Origin: JACKCB01 sp964452775
Lineage (GTDB): Bacteria > Chloroflexota > Anaerolineae > Promineifilales > Promineifilaceae
Assembly: GCA_964452775.1 (NCBI GenBank)
Contig: CAYVQP010000014.1
Location: forward strand, 1 to 64,000
Reading direction: 5' to 3'
DNA: 64,000 nucleotides
How positions within the stretch are numbered: the first letter of the stretch is position 1; each line of letters begins with the position of its first letter. The translations under genes and the position numbers were made by a program. Positions 50,826 to 58,993 of this stretch are shown piece by piece. The notes under the pieces are model-generated. The model was not told the origin of the DNA and ran no database searches. It saw nothing but the letters and a program-made list of their open reading frames with translations.

Positions 50826-51728
50826 TCAGGCGCTCAGTTCTTTCAACATCATAATTCGCGCCGATTCGTCTTCAATGAAACCCAGGTCGCGCATCGTAGC
50901 TGCAGCGCCGGCATGGTGTTCGCTGCTGCCGAATCGCACATAAACGCTCATGCCGGGGCCGAAGGGGCTGGTCATCTGGTGCAGCAGGCCGGCAGTCAGG
51001 GCCGGATCGGACCAGCAATCCGGCGCGAGGCACAGCCGGCAGAGTAATTGATCATTCCGGTACGCTGCCCAGGCGCAACCCACCTCCTGATGTCCCCGCA
51101 GGCAAAGCCAGAAGCGCCCCTCGCTCGGGATCTCACCGTACTCCTCGCGCAGTAATCCGGCTGCCCAGCACTCTCCGTTGGCGAGTTCGATGTGAAGGTA
51201 GCGGCGGAATCGCTCCCGGCCGGCGGCCAGGGGCAGCGCTTCCACGGCCGCGATGGATTCAACAGTAGCCGGGGGAGGCGCGCCGCTCCAGACATGCGCA
51301 TGGACGGTGCGATAGCCCAGCTTTTCGTATAGAGCGCGAGCCGGCCGATTATCCCAGTCCACCTGCAATGCCGCCCAGGATCGCCCTGCCCGGCGGATGA
51401 TCGTCTCCAGATCACGCAGCAGCGTCTCGCCCGTTCCTTGCCGGCGAAAGGGCCGGTTGACGCTCACGTTAAAGATGACGCCGCTCAGCCGGCGCAAATG
51501 CAGGAAGGCATAGCCGGCCACTTGCCCGTTGATGACCGCCTTCCGCCCCCGGCCGGCCAGCAGCAGGTAAAACGGGAAGGTCGCCCGGCTGATCGGGCCG
51601 AACACACGTCGCCGGGCAAGCGTGGTGAACTGATGATCGACGCCGATCATATTGGCATAAGACATGCGGCCAATTGACCACACTTCCCAGGGGTACACCG
51701 GCTGAATAACTATCGCGCGCTCCGGCAT
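50826..51728 (-). CDS. GNAT-family N-acetyltransferase, 300 aa
   Basis: A central GNAT domain with FNVSVNRPFRRQGTGETLLRDLETIIRRAG (acetyl-CoA loop RxxGTG) and NRPARALYEKLGYR is followed by a divergent C-terminal half that may be a second, degenerate GNAT (ECWAAGLLREEYG to MRDLGFIEDES). The substrate is unknown. ATG 51728 is chosen: extended -10 TGGTAGAAT (51737-51745) ends eight bases before it with no ribosome-binding site, a leaderless layout. A longer reading to 51830 would overlap the divergent RNase D promoter. Confidence 0.75.
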   Translation of the reverse strand: MPERAIVIQPVYPWEVWSIGRMSYANMIGVDHQFTTLARRRVFGPISRATFPFYLLLAGRGRKAVINGQVAGYAFLHLRRLSGVIFNVSVNRPFRRQGTGETLLRDLETIIRRAGRSWAALQVDWDNRPARALYEKLGYRTVHAHVWSGAPPPATVESIAAVEALPLAAGRERFRRYLHIELANGECWAAGLLREEYGEIPSEGRFWLCLRGHQEVGCAWAAYRNDQLLCRLCLAPDCWSDPALTAGLLHQMTSPFGPGMSVYVRFGSSEHHAGAAATMRDLGFIEDESARIMMLKELSA

Positions 51729-51736
51729 CGCGGCTG

Positions 51737-51745
51737 ATTCTACCA
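51737..51745 (-). promoter_or_regulatory. Extended -10 of the GNAT gene
   Basis: Minus-strand TGGTAGAAT. The -35 region reads GTTACG at a 17-nt spacing, a weak match. The ATG follows after 8 nt. Confidence 0.5.
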
Positions 51746-51809
51746 CTACTGCCGGCCGCCGTAACATGTCATGTAGCCGCCGGCTTCCCGTTCCGCCGGC
51801 AATCGCGTG

Positions 51810-51838
51810 TTGGTCATGAGGTTGATTCATGGTACAAC
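51810..51838 (+). promoter_or_regulatory. Promoter of the RNase D operon, leaderless arrangement
   Basis: -35 TTGGTC (51810-51815), 17-nt spacer, extended -10 TGGTACAAC (TACAAC 51833-51838). The ATG at 51846 is 7 nt downstream. Confidence 0.55.
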
Positions 51839-51845
51839 AATGCCA

Positions 51846-53000
51846 ATGACGAGTGACGGCCTGCGAAAACCGGATCTGCCCCCCTACAGATTCATCAACA
51901 GCGCTGAAAAATGGTCATCCTGTGTGCAGGCGCTTGGCCGGCAGACACGGATCGCCATTGACCTGGAGGCGAACAGCATGTATGCCTACCGGGAGCGCAT
52001 TTGCCTGGTGCAGATCTCCACGGCCGATGAAGATTTCATTGTGGACCCCCTGGTCATTTCTGATCTGCAACCATTGGGCGCAATAATCCAGGATCCGGCA
52101 GTCGAAAAGGTCTTTCATTCCGCCGAGTACGATTTGAAGCTGCTTAAGCGCGAGTTTGGCTGGCAGGTGCGCAATCTGTACGACACGATGTGGGCGGCGA
52201 GGATATTGGGCGTTGAGCGCGTCGGCCTGGCCAGCCTGCTGGCGGACATCTACCAGGTGCGCCTGGATAAGCACTTTCAGCGAGCGGATTGGTGCCGGCG
52301 CCCGCTTTCCAAAGGCGAACTGACGTACGCGCAGGCGGACACCCACTATCTGCTTGGTCTGCGGGATCACCTGGCGGCGCAACTCGAGGCCGGCGGCCAT
52401 ACTGAAGAAGCGCTCGAAATATTCGCCGAACAGAGCCACGTGGAGATCAGTTCCAATCACTTTGACCCCGACAGCTTCTGGTCAATCAACGGGGTCAAAG
52501 AGCTTGATCCCCAGGGCAAAGCGATCCTGAAAGCGCTGAACACCTACCGGCACCAGGAGGCCGCCGCCCGCGACAAGCCGCTCTTTAAGGTATTGAGCGA
52601 TCGGACGCTGGTGGAGATCGCCCAAAGCAGACCGCACGACCCGGCTACTCTGGGCGACATTCACGGCATGACCCCGGGACAGACGCAGCGCTATGGCCGG
52701 CATATCTTGCGGATTATCGCCGAAAACGAAGGCGCCCGCGCGCCGGCCCGCCCCAAACGCCCGCCCAGGTTGCCGGATGCGGTCTTCAATCGCTATGACC
52801 GGCTACACATCTGGCGCAAGGAACGGGGCCGCGTGCGCCATGTGGAGTCCGATGTCATCATCAGCCGGGAGGCCATGTGGGAATTGGCAAATGCCAATCC
52901 GCGGACGTTGCCGGAGTTGGAAGCGACCGGCATCCTGGGCCCCTTTAGGCTACGCGCCTATGGGCCGGAGTTGGTCCAGCTATTGAGTGAGGAACAATGA
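51846..53000 (+). CDS. rnd: RNase D-like 3'-5' exoribonuclease, 384 aa
   Basis: DEDDy exonuclease motifs: D39-L-E41 (AIDLEANSM), D96 in HSAEYDLKLL, and Y161-AQ-A-D165 in TYAQADTHYLL. An HRDC domain (~residues 215-290; LFKVLSDRTLVEIAQSRPHDPATLGDIHGM) and a further HRDC-like C-terminus follow. It trims tRNA and other stable RNA 3' ends. The 4-bp overlap (ATGA) with the downstream metallo-beta-lactamase nuclease suggests a joint RNA-processing unit. ATG 51846 is chosen from the -10 position; ATG 51840 is the alternative. Confidence 0.88.
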   Translation: MTSDGLRKPDLPPYRFINSAEKWSSCVQALGRQTRIAIDLEANSMYAYRERICLVQISTADEDFIVDPLVISDLQPLGAIIQDPAVEKVFHSAEYDLKLLKREFGWQVRNLYDTMWAARILGVERVGLASLLADIYQVRLDKHFQRADWCRRPLSKGELTYAQADTHYLLGLRDHLAAQLEAGGHTEEALEIFAEQSHVEISSNHFDPDSFWSINGVKELDPQGKAILKALNTYRHQEAAARDKPLFKVLSDRTLVEIAQSRPHDPATLGDIHGMTPGQTQRYGRHILRIIAENEGARAPARPKRPPRLPDAVFNRYDRLHIWRKERGRVRHVESDVIISREAMWELANANPRTLPELEATGILGPFRLRAYGPELVQLLSEEQ

Positions 53001-54403
53001 AAATCACGTTTCATGGAGCGGTGCGCACGGTGACCGGCTCCCAACATCTGCTGTCCATCAACGGCAAACAAATCTTATTGGATTGCGGGCTGTATCAGGG
53101 CCGGCGGCAGGAATACTATGACCGGAACAGGAACCTGCCTTATGACGCTCGTCAGGTGGATCTGCTGGTTCTTTCGCACGCGCACATCGATCACTGCGGC
53201 AACATTCCCAACCTGGTGAAGAACGGCTTCCGGGGCGACATCATCTGCACCTTTGCCACGCGCGACCTGTGCACGATCATGTTGCGCGATAGCGCCAAAA
53301 TCCAGCAACAGGATACCGAGTACCTGAACAAGCAACGCAAGCGCAAAGGAGAGCCGCCCATCGAGCCGTTGTACACGATGGAGGACGCGAATGAATCGCT
53401 GAAGCTATTCGTCGGCCTGGGTTATGACCGGCCCCGCGAGATCATGCCGGGCGTTACCCTGACCTTTTATGACGCCGGCCATATCCTGGGTTCGGCCATG
53501 GTCGCCCTGGACATTGAAGACCATGAACAGGGGCGTACGCAACGACTGGTGTTCAGCGGCGATATTGGCCGGCCCGATCGCCCGATATTGCGCGACCCCA
53601 CATTCCTGGACGAAGCGGATATCCTGCTGGTTGAGAGTACCTACGGCGACCGCCTGCACCCGCCGGCAGAAGAGATCGGTGAGCAGCTCAAGCAGATTGT
53701 AAATACGACCTGCAAGCGAGGCGGCAAGCTGATTGTGCCGGCCTTCGCGGTTGGCCGGACTCAGGAGCTTGTCTACCGCCTCCACCGACTGGTGGAAAGC
53801 CGGGATATTTCGCCCAAGTTGCCCGTTTTCGTGGACAGCCCCCTGGCTATTGACGCCACCGCCATCCACCGCCTGCACCCGGAGGCTTTCGACGAGGAGT
53901 TGAACCGCTTCATCATGGAAGATGGGCACGGGGACCCCTTCGGCTTTGACATGATCCAATACACGCGCTCCGTCGAGCAGTCCAAGGAACTGAACTTCCT
54001 GCGCGATTCGGCGGTCATTATCAGCGCCAGCGGCATGGCTGAGGCCGGGCGAATCCTGCATCACTTAAAGAATAACGTGGAGGATCCGCGCAACACCATC
54101 CTGATTGTCGGCTGGCAGGCCCCCAACACACTGGGGCGCCGGCTGGTGGAGCGACAGCCGGTGGTGAAGATTCTGGGCGAAGAGTACCAGCTCAAGGCAG
54201 AAGTGATCACCCTGAACGGCTTCAGCGGCCATGCCGATCGCGACGAGCTGATCGCCTGGGTGCGCCATTTCAGCCGCCGGCCCAGGCATACCTACATCGT
54301 GCACGGCGAAGAGAAGGCTTCATTTGCCCTGCGCGATGCCCTGCAGAGCGATGGCTTCGCCGGCGTGACGGTCCCGACTTTGGGACAATCGTTCACCGTG
54401 TAA
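52997..54403 (+). CDS. Metallo-beta-lactamase/beta-CASP RNA-processing nuclease, 468 aa
   Basis: The zinc motif is H61-A-H63-I-D65-H66-CG. YDAGHILGSAMV and FSGDIGRPDRP give further metal ligands, and STYGDR follows. The beta-CASP domain has VPAFAVGRTQELVY and VFVDSPLAIDAT, then SASGMAEAGRILHHL and FSGHADRDEL. This pattern is that of CPSF/YSH1-like beta-CASP nucleases rather than RNase J. It is coupled by a 4-bp overlap with the RNase D gene. It is predicted to cut or trim RNA in the cytoplasm. Confidence 0.92.
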   Translation: MKITFHGAVRTVTGSQHLLSINGKQILLDCGLYQGRRQEYYDRNRNLPYDARQVDLLVLSHAHIDHCGNIPNLVKNGFRGDIICTFATRDLCTIMLRDSAKIQQQDTEYLNKQRKRKGEPPIEPLYTMEDANESLKLFVGLGYDRPREIMPGVTLTFYDAGHILGSAMVALDIEDHEQGRTQRLVFSGDIGRPDRPILRDPTFLDEADILLVESTYGDRLHPPAEEIGEQLKQIVNTTCKRGGKLIVPAFAVGRTQELVYRLHRLVESRDISPKLPVFVDSPLAIDATAIHRLHPEAFDEELNRFIMEDGHGDPFGFDMIQYTRSVEQSKELNFLRDSAVIISASGMAEAGRILHHLKNNVEDPRNTILIVGWQAPNTLGRRLVERQPVVKILGEEYQLKAEVITLNGFSGHADRDELIAWVRHFSRRPRHTYIVHGEEKASFALRDALQSDGFAGVTVPTLGQSFTV

Positions 54404-54423
54404 GAGGCGAGCGGCGACTGAGA

Positions 54424-55530
54424 ATGAGTAACGCACTTGAGCGAACATTTGCCGGCGCCCGTGTGCTGATCACCGGCCACACCGGCTTCAAAGGCTCCTG
54501 GCTCTCCATCTGGCTGCGGGAGCTGGGCGCGGAGGTCATCGGCTATAGCCTGGACCCGCCCACCGATCCAAGCAATTTTGAGTTGAGCCGGCTATCCGAG
54601 CGGATGATCGACATGCGCGGCGACGTGCGCGACCTGCCGGCGCTGCGCGAGGTAATGGCCCAGCATCGCCCGCAGTACGTCTTTCACCTGGCCGCCCAAC
54701 CGCTGGTGCTCCCTTCCTACGACGCCCCCAAAGAGACCTTTGACATCAATGCCGGCGGAACCGTGAATGTCCTGGAAGCGGTGCGCCAAACCGGCTCAGT
54801 GAAGGTGGTCGTCTGCGTCACCACCGATAAAGTGTACGAGAATCGGGAATGGAGCTGGGGCTACCGCGAGATTGACCGCCTGGGAGGGCATGACCCGTAC
54901 AGCAGCAGCAAAGCAATGGCCGAGCTGGCCATTGACTCTTATCGTCGCTCCTTCTTTCAGCAAGGCTATCCGGCGGTAGCCTCGGCGCGGGCGGGCAACG
55001 TCATCGGCGGCGGGGATTTCGCGGACTACCGTTTGTTGCCCGACTGCATCCGCGCTCTGCTGGCCGGCGAGCCAATCCACCTGCGGCATCCTGACTCCGT
55101 CCGACCCTGGCAGCATGTCCTGGAGTCGCTCAGCGGCTATCTGTGGCTGGCGAATCGGCTGGCGACGCGCGGCCAAAGCTACGCTCAGGCGTGGAACTTC
55201 GCCCCCTGGGAGATGTCCGAGATAACCGCCCGTACCATCGTTGAGCGCACTATCTCTTTGTGGGGAAAGGGTAGCTGGGTGCAGACGGACGAAGGTGCAG
55301 CGCGAAAGGAGACCACGCTGTTGCGCCTGAACTGGGAGAAGGCGGCGCGGGAACTGGGTTGGAAGCCGGTCTACGATTGGCAGGCGGCTCTTGCCGCAAC
55401 CGTGGAGTGGTACCGGCGCTATAGCGAAAACGCAGAGGCGACCGTCCCGGATATGTATCCCACCTGCGCGGAGCAGATCGCGGCCTATTGCCGGCGCGCC
55501 GCCGAGCTTGCGCTGCCCTGGGCGGTCTGA
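54424..55530 (+). CDS. rfbG: CDP-glucose 4,6-dehydratase, 368 aa
   Basis: Extended SDR making CDP-4-keto-6-deoxyglucose for deoxysugars. The features TGHTGFKGSWLSIWLRELGAEVIGYSL, HLAAQPLVLPSY, VCVTTDKVYEN.EW.WGYRE, DPYSSSKA (YxxxK) and RAGNVIGGGDFA are those of RfbG rather than of dTDP-glucose dehydratase. Cytidylyltransferase and later deoxysugar genes are not in the window. It follows the beta-CASP nuclease by 20 bp on the same strand. Confidence 0.9.
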   Translation: MSNALERTFAGARVLITGHTGFKGSWLSIWLRELGAEVIGYSLDPPTDPSNFELSRLSERMIDMRGDVRDLPALREVMAQHRPQYVFHLAAQPLVLPSYDAPKETFDINAGGTVNVLEAVRQTGSVKVVVCVTTDKVYENREWSWGYREIDRLGGHDPYSSSKAMAELAIDSYRRSFFQQGYPAVASARAGNVIGGGDFADYRLLPDCIRALLAGEPIHLRHPDSVRPWQHVLESLSGYLWLANRLATRGQSYAQAWNFAPWEMSEITARTIVERTISLWGKGSWVQTDEGAARKETTLLRLNWEKAARELGWKPVYDWQAALAATVEWYRRYSENAEATVPDMYPTCAEQIAAYCRRAAELALPWAV

Positions 55531-55570
55531 CCAGCCGGCCGCCTGGATAGTCCTCTCGCTAACTGAGGAC

Positions 55571-55664
55571 AAAACCCCGCAGGTCTTTCACGGGTCTACC
55601 GCTGAGCGAGCATACTCAGCAAGACCTGCGGGGTTTGAGAAAGATTTAGCGAGAGAACCACTAA
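55571..55664. repeat. Family A palindromic repeat, full-length copy A8
   Basis: Arms 55572-55587 and 55621-55636 form a perfect 16-bp inverted repeat. The inner GCTGAG...CTCAGC forms a nested hairpin. The tail AAGATTTAGCGAGAGAACCACTAA is nearly identical to copy A1. CTA at 55661-55663 is the TAG stop of kbl on the minus strand. Confidence 0.9.
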
Positions 55665-56839
55665 ATGATGCCCAACTCCTGACCGACGCGGCCGAAGACC
55701 TCCAGCGCCTGCTCGATGTCGCTGGGCGTGTGCGCCGCCGAGTTCATCACCCGGATGCGCGCCTTGCCCTGCGGCACGGTGGGGAAGCCGATGGCCATGG
55801 CGAAGACGCCCTCCTGGAACAGCCGCCGGCTGAACTCCTGGGCCAGCGGCGCATCCCCCAGCATCACCGGCACGATGGGCGTCTGGCTATGACCGGTGTC
55901 GAAGCCCAGCGCGCTCATCCCGGTCTTGAAGACCGCGGCGTTGTGCCACAGCCGGTCTACCAACTCGGTGGATTCCTCCAGCAGGTCAACCGCTTCCAGG
56001 CAAGCGGCGACATCCGGCGCGGTCATGGCGCTTGAGAAGAGGAAGGGCCGGCCACGCTGCCGTAGCCAGTCAACAATCACCTTTTTGCCGGCGACCATGC
56101 CGCCGACAACGCCGAACGCCTTGCTCATCGTGCCGACTTCGACATCCACGCGACCGTGCAGCCCGAAATGATCGACGATACCCCGCCCGCCGTTGCCTAA
56201 CACCCCTTCGCCGTGCGCGTCATCCACCATCAGCAGGATGTCATGCTCTTCGGCGACCGCGCATAATTCGTCCAATGGGGCGATGTCGCCGTCCATGCTG
56301 AATACTCCATCGGTGATGATCAGCCGGCGGTTGTATTCGGTGGTTTCGCCGATGACCCGCCGCAAATCATTCACGTCGTTGTGGTTGTAGCGCACGATCT
56401 GCGCCCGGCTCAGCCGGCTGCCGTCAATGATGCTGGCGTGGTTCAGCTCGTCGGAGAAGATGATATCGCCGCGCCCGACCAGCGCCGGAATCGTGCCCAG
56501 GTTGGCCGCGAATCCACTCTGGAAGGTGATGCAGTCCGCCGCTCGCTTGAACTCCGCCAGTCGCTCTTCCAGTCTCACGTGTAATGTGGTCGTGCCGGCG
56601 ATGGTGCGCACCGCGCCGGGACCGACGCCGAAGCTGTCAATAGCTTTCCTGGCTGCCTCCCGGATGCGCGGATGGTTGGCCAACCCAAGATAGTTGTTGG
56701 CGCAGAAGTTGAGCAGTCGCCGGCCATCAATGGTGACCCAGGCATCCATCGGCGAGTCTATCGTTCTGATCACGTTGAAAAGCCCGGCTCCCTGCAGGCC
56801 GTTGATCTCTTCTTGTATCCAGTCTGTCTTGGTGCTCAT
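55661..56839 (-). CDS. kbl: Glycine C-acetyltransferase (2-amino-3-ketobutyrate CoA ligase), 392 aa
   Basis: PLP enzyme of the alpha-oxoamine synthase family, cleaving 2-amino-3-ketobutyrate to glycine and acetyl-CoA in threonine breakdown. NFCANNYLGLANHP, GVGPGAVRTIAGTTTLH, DDAHGEGVLG (cofactor Asp206/His209 region) and the PLP lysine K240 in TMSKAFGVVGG are present. Length matches KBL. No threonine dehydrogenase is adjacent, so another member such as a 7-keto-8-aminopelargonate synthase-like enzyme remains possible. The stop codon comes from repeat A8. Confidence 0.87.
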   Translation of the reverse strand: MSTKTDWIQEEINGLQGAGLFNVIRTIDSPMDAWVTIDGRRLLNFCANNYLGLANHPRIREAARKAIDSFGVGPGAVRTIAGTTTLHVRLEERLAEFKRAADCITFQSGFAANLGTIPALVGRGDIIFSDELNHASIIDGSRLSRAQIVRYNHNDVNDLRRVIGETTEYNRRLIITDGVFSMDGDIAPLDELCAVAEEHDILLMVDDAHGEGVLGNGGRGIVDHFGLHGRVDVEVGTMSKAFGVVGGMVAGKKVIVDWLRQRGRPFLFSSAMTAPDVAACLEAVDLLEESTELVDRLWHNAAVFKTGMSALGFDTGHSQTPIVPVMLGDAPLAQEFSRRLFQEGVFAMAIGFPTVPQGKARIRVMNSAAHTPSDIEQALEVFGRVGQELGII

Positions 56840-56866
56840 CGCTTTCCTCTAGCTATCGAACTCTGA

Positions 56867-57069
56867 GATTCGAGATTCCCGGAAATTTGCCATCGAGATT
56901 CCCGGAAATTACCTGTTCAACCAACCCGTATGCGACAGCAATTTCCGGGAATCTTTTCGTTACATCTACGTTGGAAAATGCCATCGAGATTCCCGGAAAT
57001 TCCCTGTTCAGCCAACCCGTATGCGACAGCAATTTCCGGGAATCTTTTCGTTACATCTGCGTTGGAAAA
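56867..57069. repeat. Family B palindromic repeats, tandem 91-bp duplication plus a half site
   Basis: The 91-bp unit at 56888-56978 is repeated at 56979-57069 with few changes. Each contains the inverted pair GATTCCCGGAAATT / AATTTCCGGGAATC (56897-56910 with 56940-56953; 56988-57001 with 57031-57044). A solitary left arm lies at 56873-56886. The end of the second copy encodes the C-terminus and stop of the Nif3-like gene. Confidence 0.9.
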
Positions 57070-57806
57070 TCCAGGAACTTCACCTGCAGATCAAATCTAT
57101 CCGCCAAATGCCGGCCCAACGCCTTCACGCCGACCGTTTCCGTTGCATAGTGTCCGGCAAAAATAACGTTCATGCCGTAGTCAGCGGCGGCCCAATAGTG
57201 CGCGTGCGACGTCTCGCCGGTGATGAATGTGTCCGCGCCGGTTGCGTGCGCTTCCGGCAGCTGATCAGCGCCATAGCCGGACAGGATCGCCACTCTGGAG
57301 ACGGCTTGCGGCCCATAGGCCAGGGTACGTACCGGCCCCTGCAATTGTTCAGTGATCGCTTGTTCCAGGTCGAGCAGGGTGGTACCCGGCGCGACACTCC
57401 CCACAGTGCCCAGGGGCGCGTTTAGCGCTTCACACCACCAGCCGTCTACCTGCACGCCGAACATCTGCGCCAACACCGCGTTGTTGCCGACTTCGGGGTG
57501 CGCGTCCAGCGGCAAATGGGCGCTATACAGATTGATGCCGTGTTTCATCAGCAGGCGCACGCGCTTTCCCAGTGGGCCGGCGATGCGCTGTTCCTTGCCC
57601 CACAACACGCCGTGGTGCACGATCAACATGTCGGCCTGCCATTCTGCCGCGGCCTCGATAATCGCCGGGCTGGTATCAACACCGAGCGCGATCCGTGTCA
57701 CAGCATCGTTGCCGGTTTCCACCTGAAGGCCCTGTTGCCCGTAGTCCTTGACTTCGGCGATGCGCAAATAGGCGTCCATGTAGTTGATTAATTCTGTGCG
57801 ATCCAT
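57051..57806 (-). CDS. Nif3-like dinuclear metal centre protein (YbgI/YqfO family), 251 aa
   Basis: Family blocks are LQVETGNDAVTRIALGVDTSPAIIEAA, MLIVHHGVLWG (metal His pair), YSAHLPLDAHPEVGNN, FITGETSHAHYW and VIFAGHYATETVGVKAL. The His and Asp/Glu residues form a di-metal site in a toroidal hexamer. The molecular function is not settled; some members are GTP cyclohydrolase 1 type 2-like by annotation only. The last residues (FPTQM) are encoded within a family B direct repeat. Confidence 0.88.
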   Translation of the reverse strand: MDRTELINYMDAYLRIAEVKDYGQQGLQVETGNDAVTRIALGVDTSPAIIEAAAEWQADMLIVHHGVLWGKEQRIAGPLGKRVRLLMKHGINLYSAHLPLDAHPEVGNNAVLAQMFGVQVDGWWCEALNAPLGTVGSVAPGTTLLDLEQAITEQLQGPVRTLAYGPQAVSRVAILSGYGADQLPEAHATGADTFITGETSHAHYWAAADYGMNVIFAGHYATETVGVKALGRHLADRFDLQVKFLDFPTQM

Positions 57807-57913
57807 GCCCTTCTTCCTTTCAAACGATTATACCTGAAGTAGATGCCCGCTGAGCGGGCAGATCTCGCCGGCGCTTGCCTTCCGGTCATGTGGCGGGGAA
57901 GGCTGCTGCATGC

Positions 57914-57919
57914 TATACT
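57914..57919 (+). promoter_or_regulatory. Extended -10 (TGCTATACT) of the HNH gene, leaderless arrangement
   Basis: TATACT, preceded by TGC, ends 11 nt before the ATG at 57930 with no ribosome-binding site between. Confidence 0.5.
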
Positions 57920-57929
57920 CACCGCCGTC

Positions 57930-58448
57930 ATGAGTGCAAACTTGTTGAACGAGCCGGTACTCTTGCTCAACATTAACTTCGAACCCCTCAACGTCTGCTC
58001 AACGCGACGGGCGTTAATCCTCCTTGTCTCCGGCAAGGCGGATCTGGTCCTCAATGGCCGGGGCGTCATTCACAGCAGCAGCCGGGAATTTGAACTTCCC
58101 TCCATCATCCGATTGAATCACATGGTGGGCCGTCCGCGTCCGCGAGTCGCCCTCAGCAAGCGCGAAGTACTGCGGCGCGATGAGTACATCTGCCAGTACT
58201 GTGGCCGGCACAGCGCCCTGCTCACCCTCGACCATATTGTGCCCCGGCACCTGGGCGGCGAGCATACCTGGTTGAACCTGGTAGCTGCCTGCGCGAGCTG
58301 CAACCGCCAGAAGGGAGGGCGCACGCCGGAGCAGGCGCATATGAGTCTGCGGCGTCTGCCCTTCGAGCCAAGCTCCTCGGCGCATTATCGCTTTGGCCGG
58401 CACCTCGGCCAGCGTGAGGAGTGGGAGCCGTTTCTTACCGGTTGGTAA
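57930..58448 (+). CDS. HNH endonuclease family protein, 172 aa
   Basis: The N-terminal ~70 residues (VLLLNINFEPLNVCSTRRALILLVSGKADLV) are the conserved front part of a widespread stand-alone HNH family. The HNH domain follows: C88-xx-C91 zinc knuckle, L-D101-H102-IVPRHLGG, N116 and C121-xx-C124. There is no toxin-antitoxin or phage context, so a housekeeping DNA-processing role is as likely as defence. The ATG 57930 matches the family start; the longer frame upstream is not coding. Confidence 0.88.
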   Translation: MSANLLNEPVLLLNINFEPLNVCSTRRALILLVSGKADLVLNGRGVIHSSSREFELPSIIRLNHMVGRPRPRVALSKREVLRRDEYICQYCGRHSALLTLDHIVPRHLGGEHTWLNLVAACASCNRQKGGRTPEQAHMSLRRLPFEPSSSAHYRFGRHLGQREEWEPFLTGW

Positions 58449-58452
58449 ATCG

Positions 58453-58938
58453 TCAGCCGGTTCGCCGCGCATTTTGCTCCCCCAGGAGCACGATCTTTGG
58501 CAAACCCTCGTTGATCAGCTGCGACAATTCGGCGACCAGCTGACGATACATCTCAATATCCTGCCCAAAAGGATCCTTTATGTCATAGCGCGGACTACCC
58601 GCGGCCAACTCGCTCAGCAAGTGAATCTTGTGGGCCGCCTGCGGAAACTCAACCGATAGCGCTTCGACGTGTCCCTGTTCCATGCACAACACCAGATCGG
58701 CCTGGTCCAACGAGGTCGCGTCAACCATTTGCGCAGTGCGTCCACTGATGTCGACGCCCTGTTCGGCCATCAGTTGGATACCGTGTCGCGCCGGCGGGCG
58801 CCTGTCAACCGCCCATGTGCCGGCCGAGCCAACCGACCAATCAGTCATCCCTTTAGTGATCAGTTGTTGGCGCAGCAGCCCTTCAGCGATGGGTGAGCGA
58901 CAAATGTTGGCGGTGCAGACAAACAAGACATGGGGCAT
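58453..58938 (-). CDS. Low-molecular-weight protein tyrosine phosphatase family, 161 aa
   Basis: The active-site loop C8-T-A-N-I-C13-R14-S15 at the N-terminus and the general-acid DPFG (in YDIKDPFGQDIEMY) are both present, so the enzyme should be active. Related proteins also include arsenate reductases, but the two extra Cys of ArsC are not evident. Extended -10 TGGTAAAAT at 58969-58977 lies about 30 bp upstream. Confidence 0.9.
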   Translation of the reverse strand: MPHVLFVCTANICRSPIAEGLLRQQLITKGMTDWSVGSAGTWAVDRRPPARHGIQLMAEQGVDISGRTAQMVDATSLDQADLVLCMEQGHVEALSVEFPQAAHKIHLLSELAAGSPRYDIKDPFGQDIEMYRQLVAELSQLINEGLPKIVLLGEQNARRTG

Positions 58939-58968
58939 GAAGCAAACCTATCACAAACTCGAGTTTAG

Positions 58969-58977
58969 ATTTTACCA
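58969..58977 (-). promoter_or_regulatory. Extended -10 (TGGTAAAAT) of the phosphatase gene
   Basis: It fits the TGS-TAnnnT form. It lies 30 bp before the ATG at 58938, in the gap after the CofC-like gene. Confidence 0.5.
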
Positions 58978-58993
58978 CTCCGCGATCAGACTG

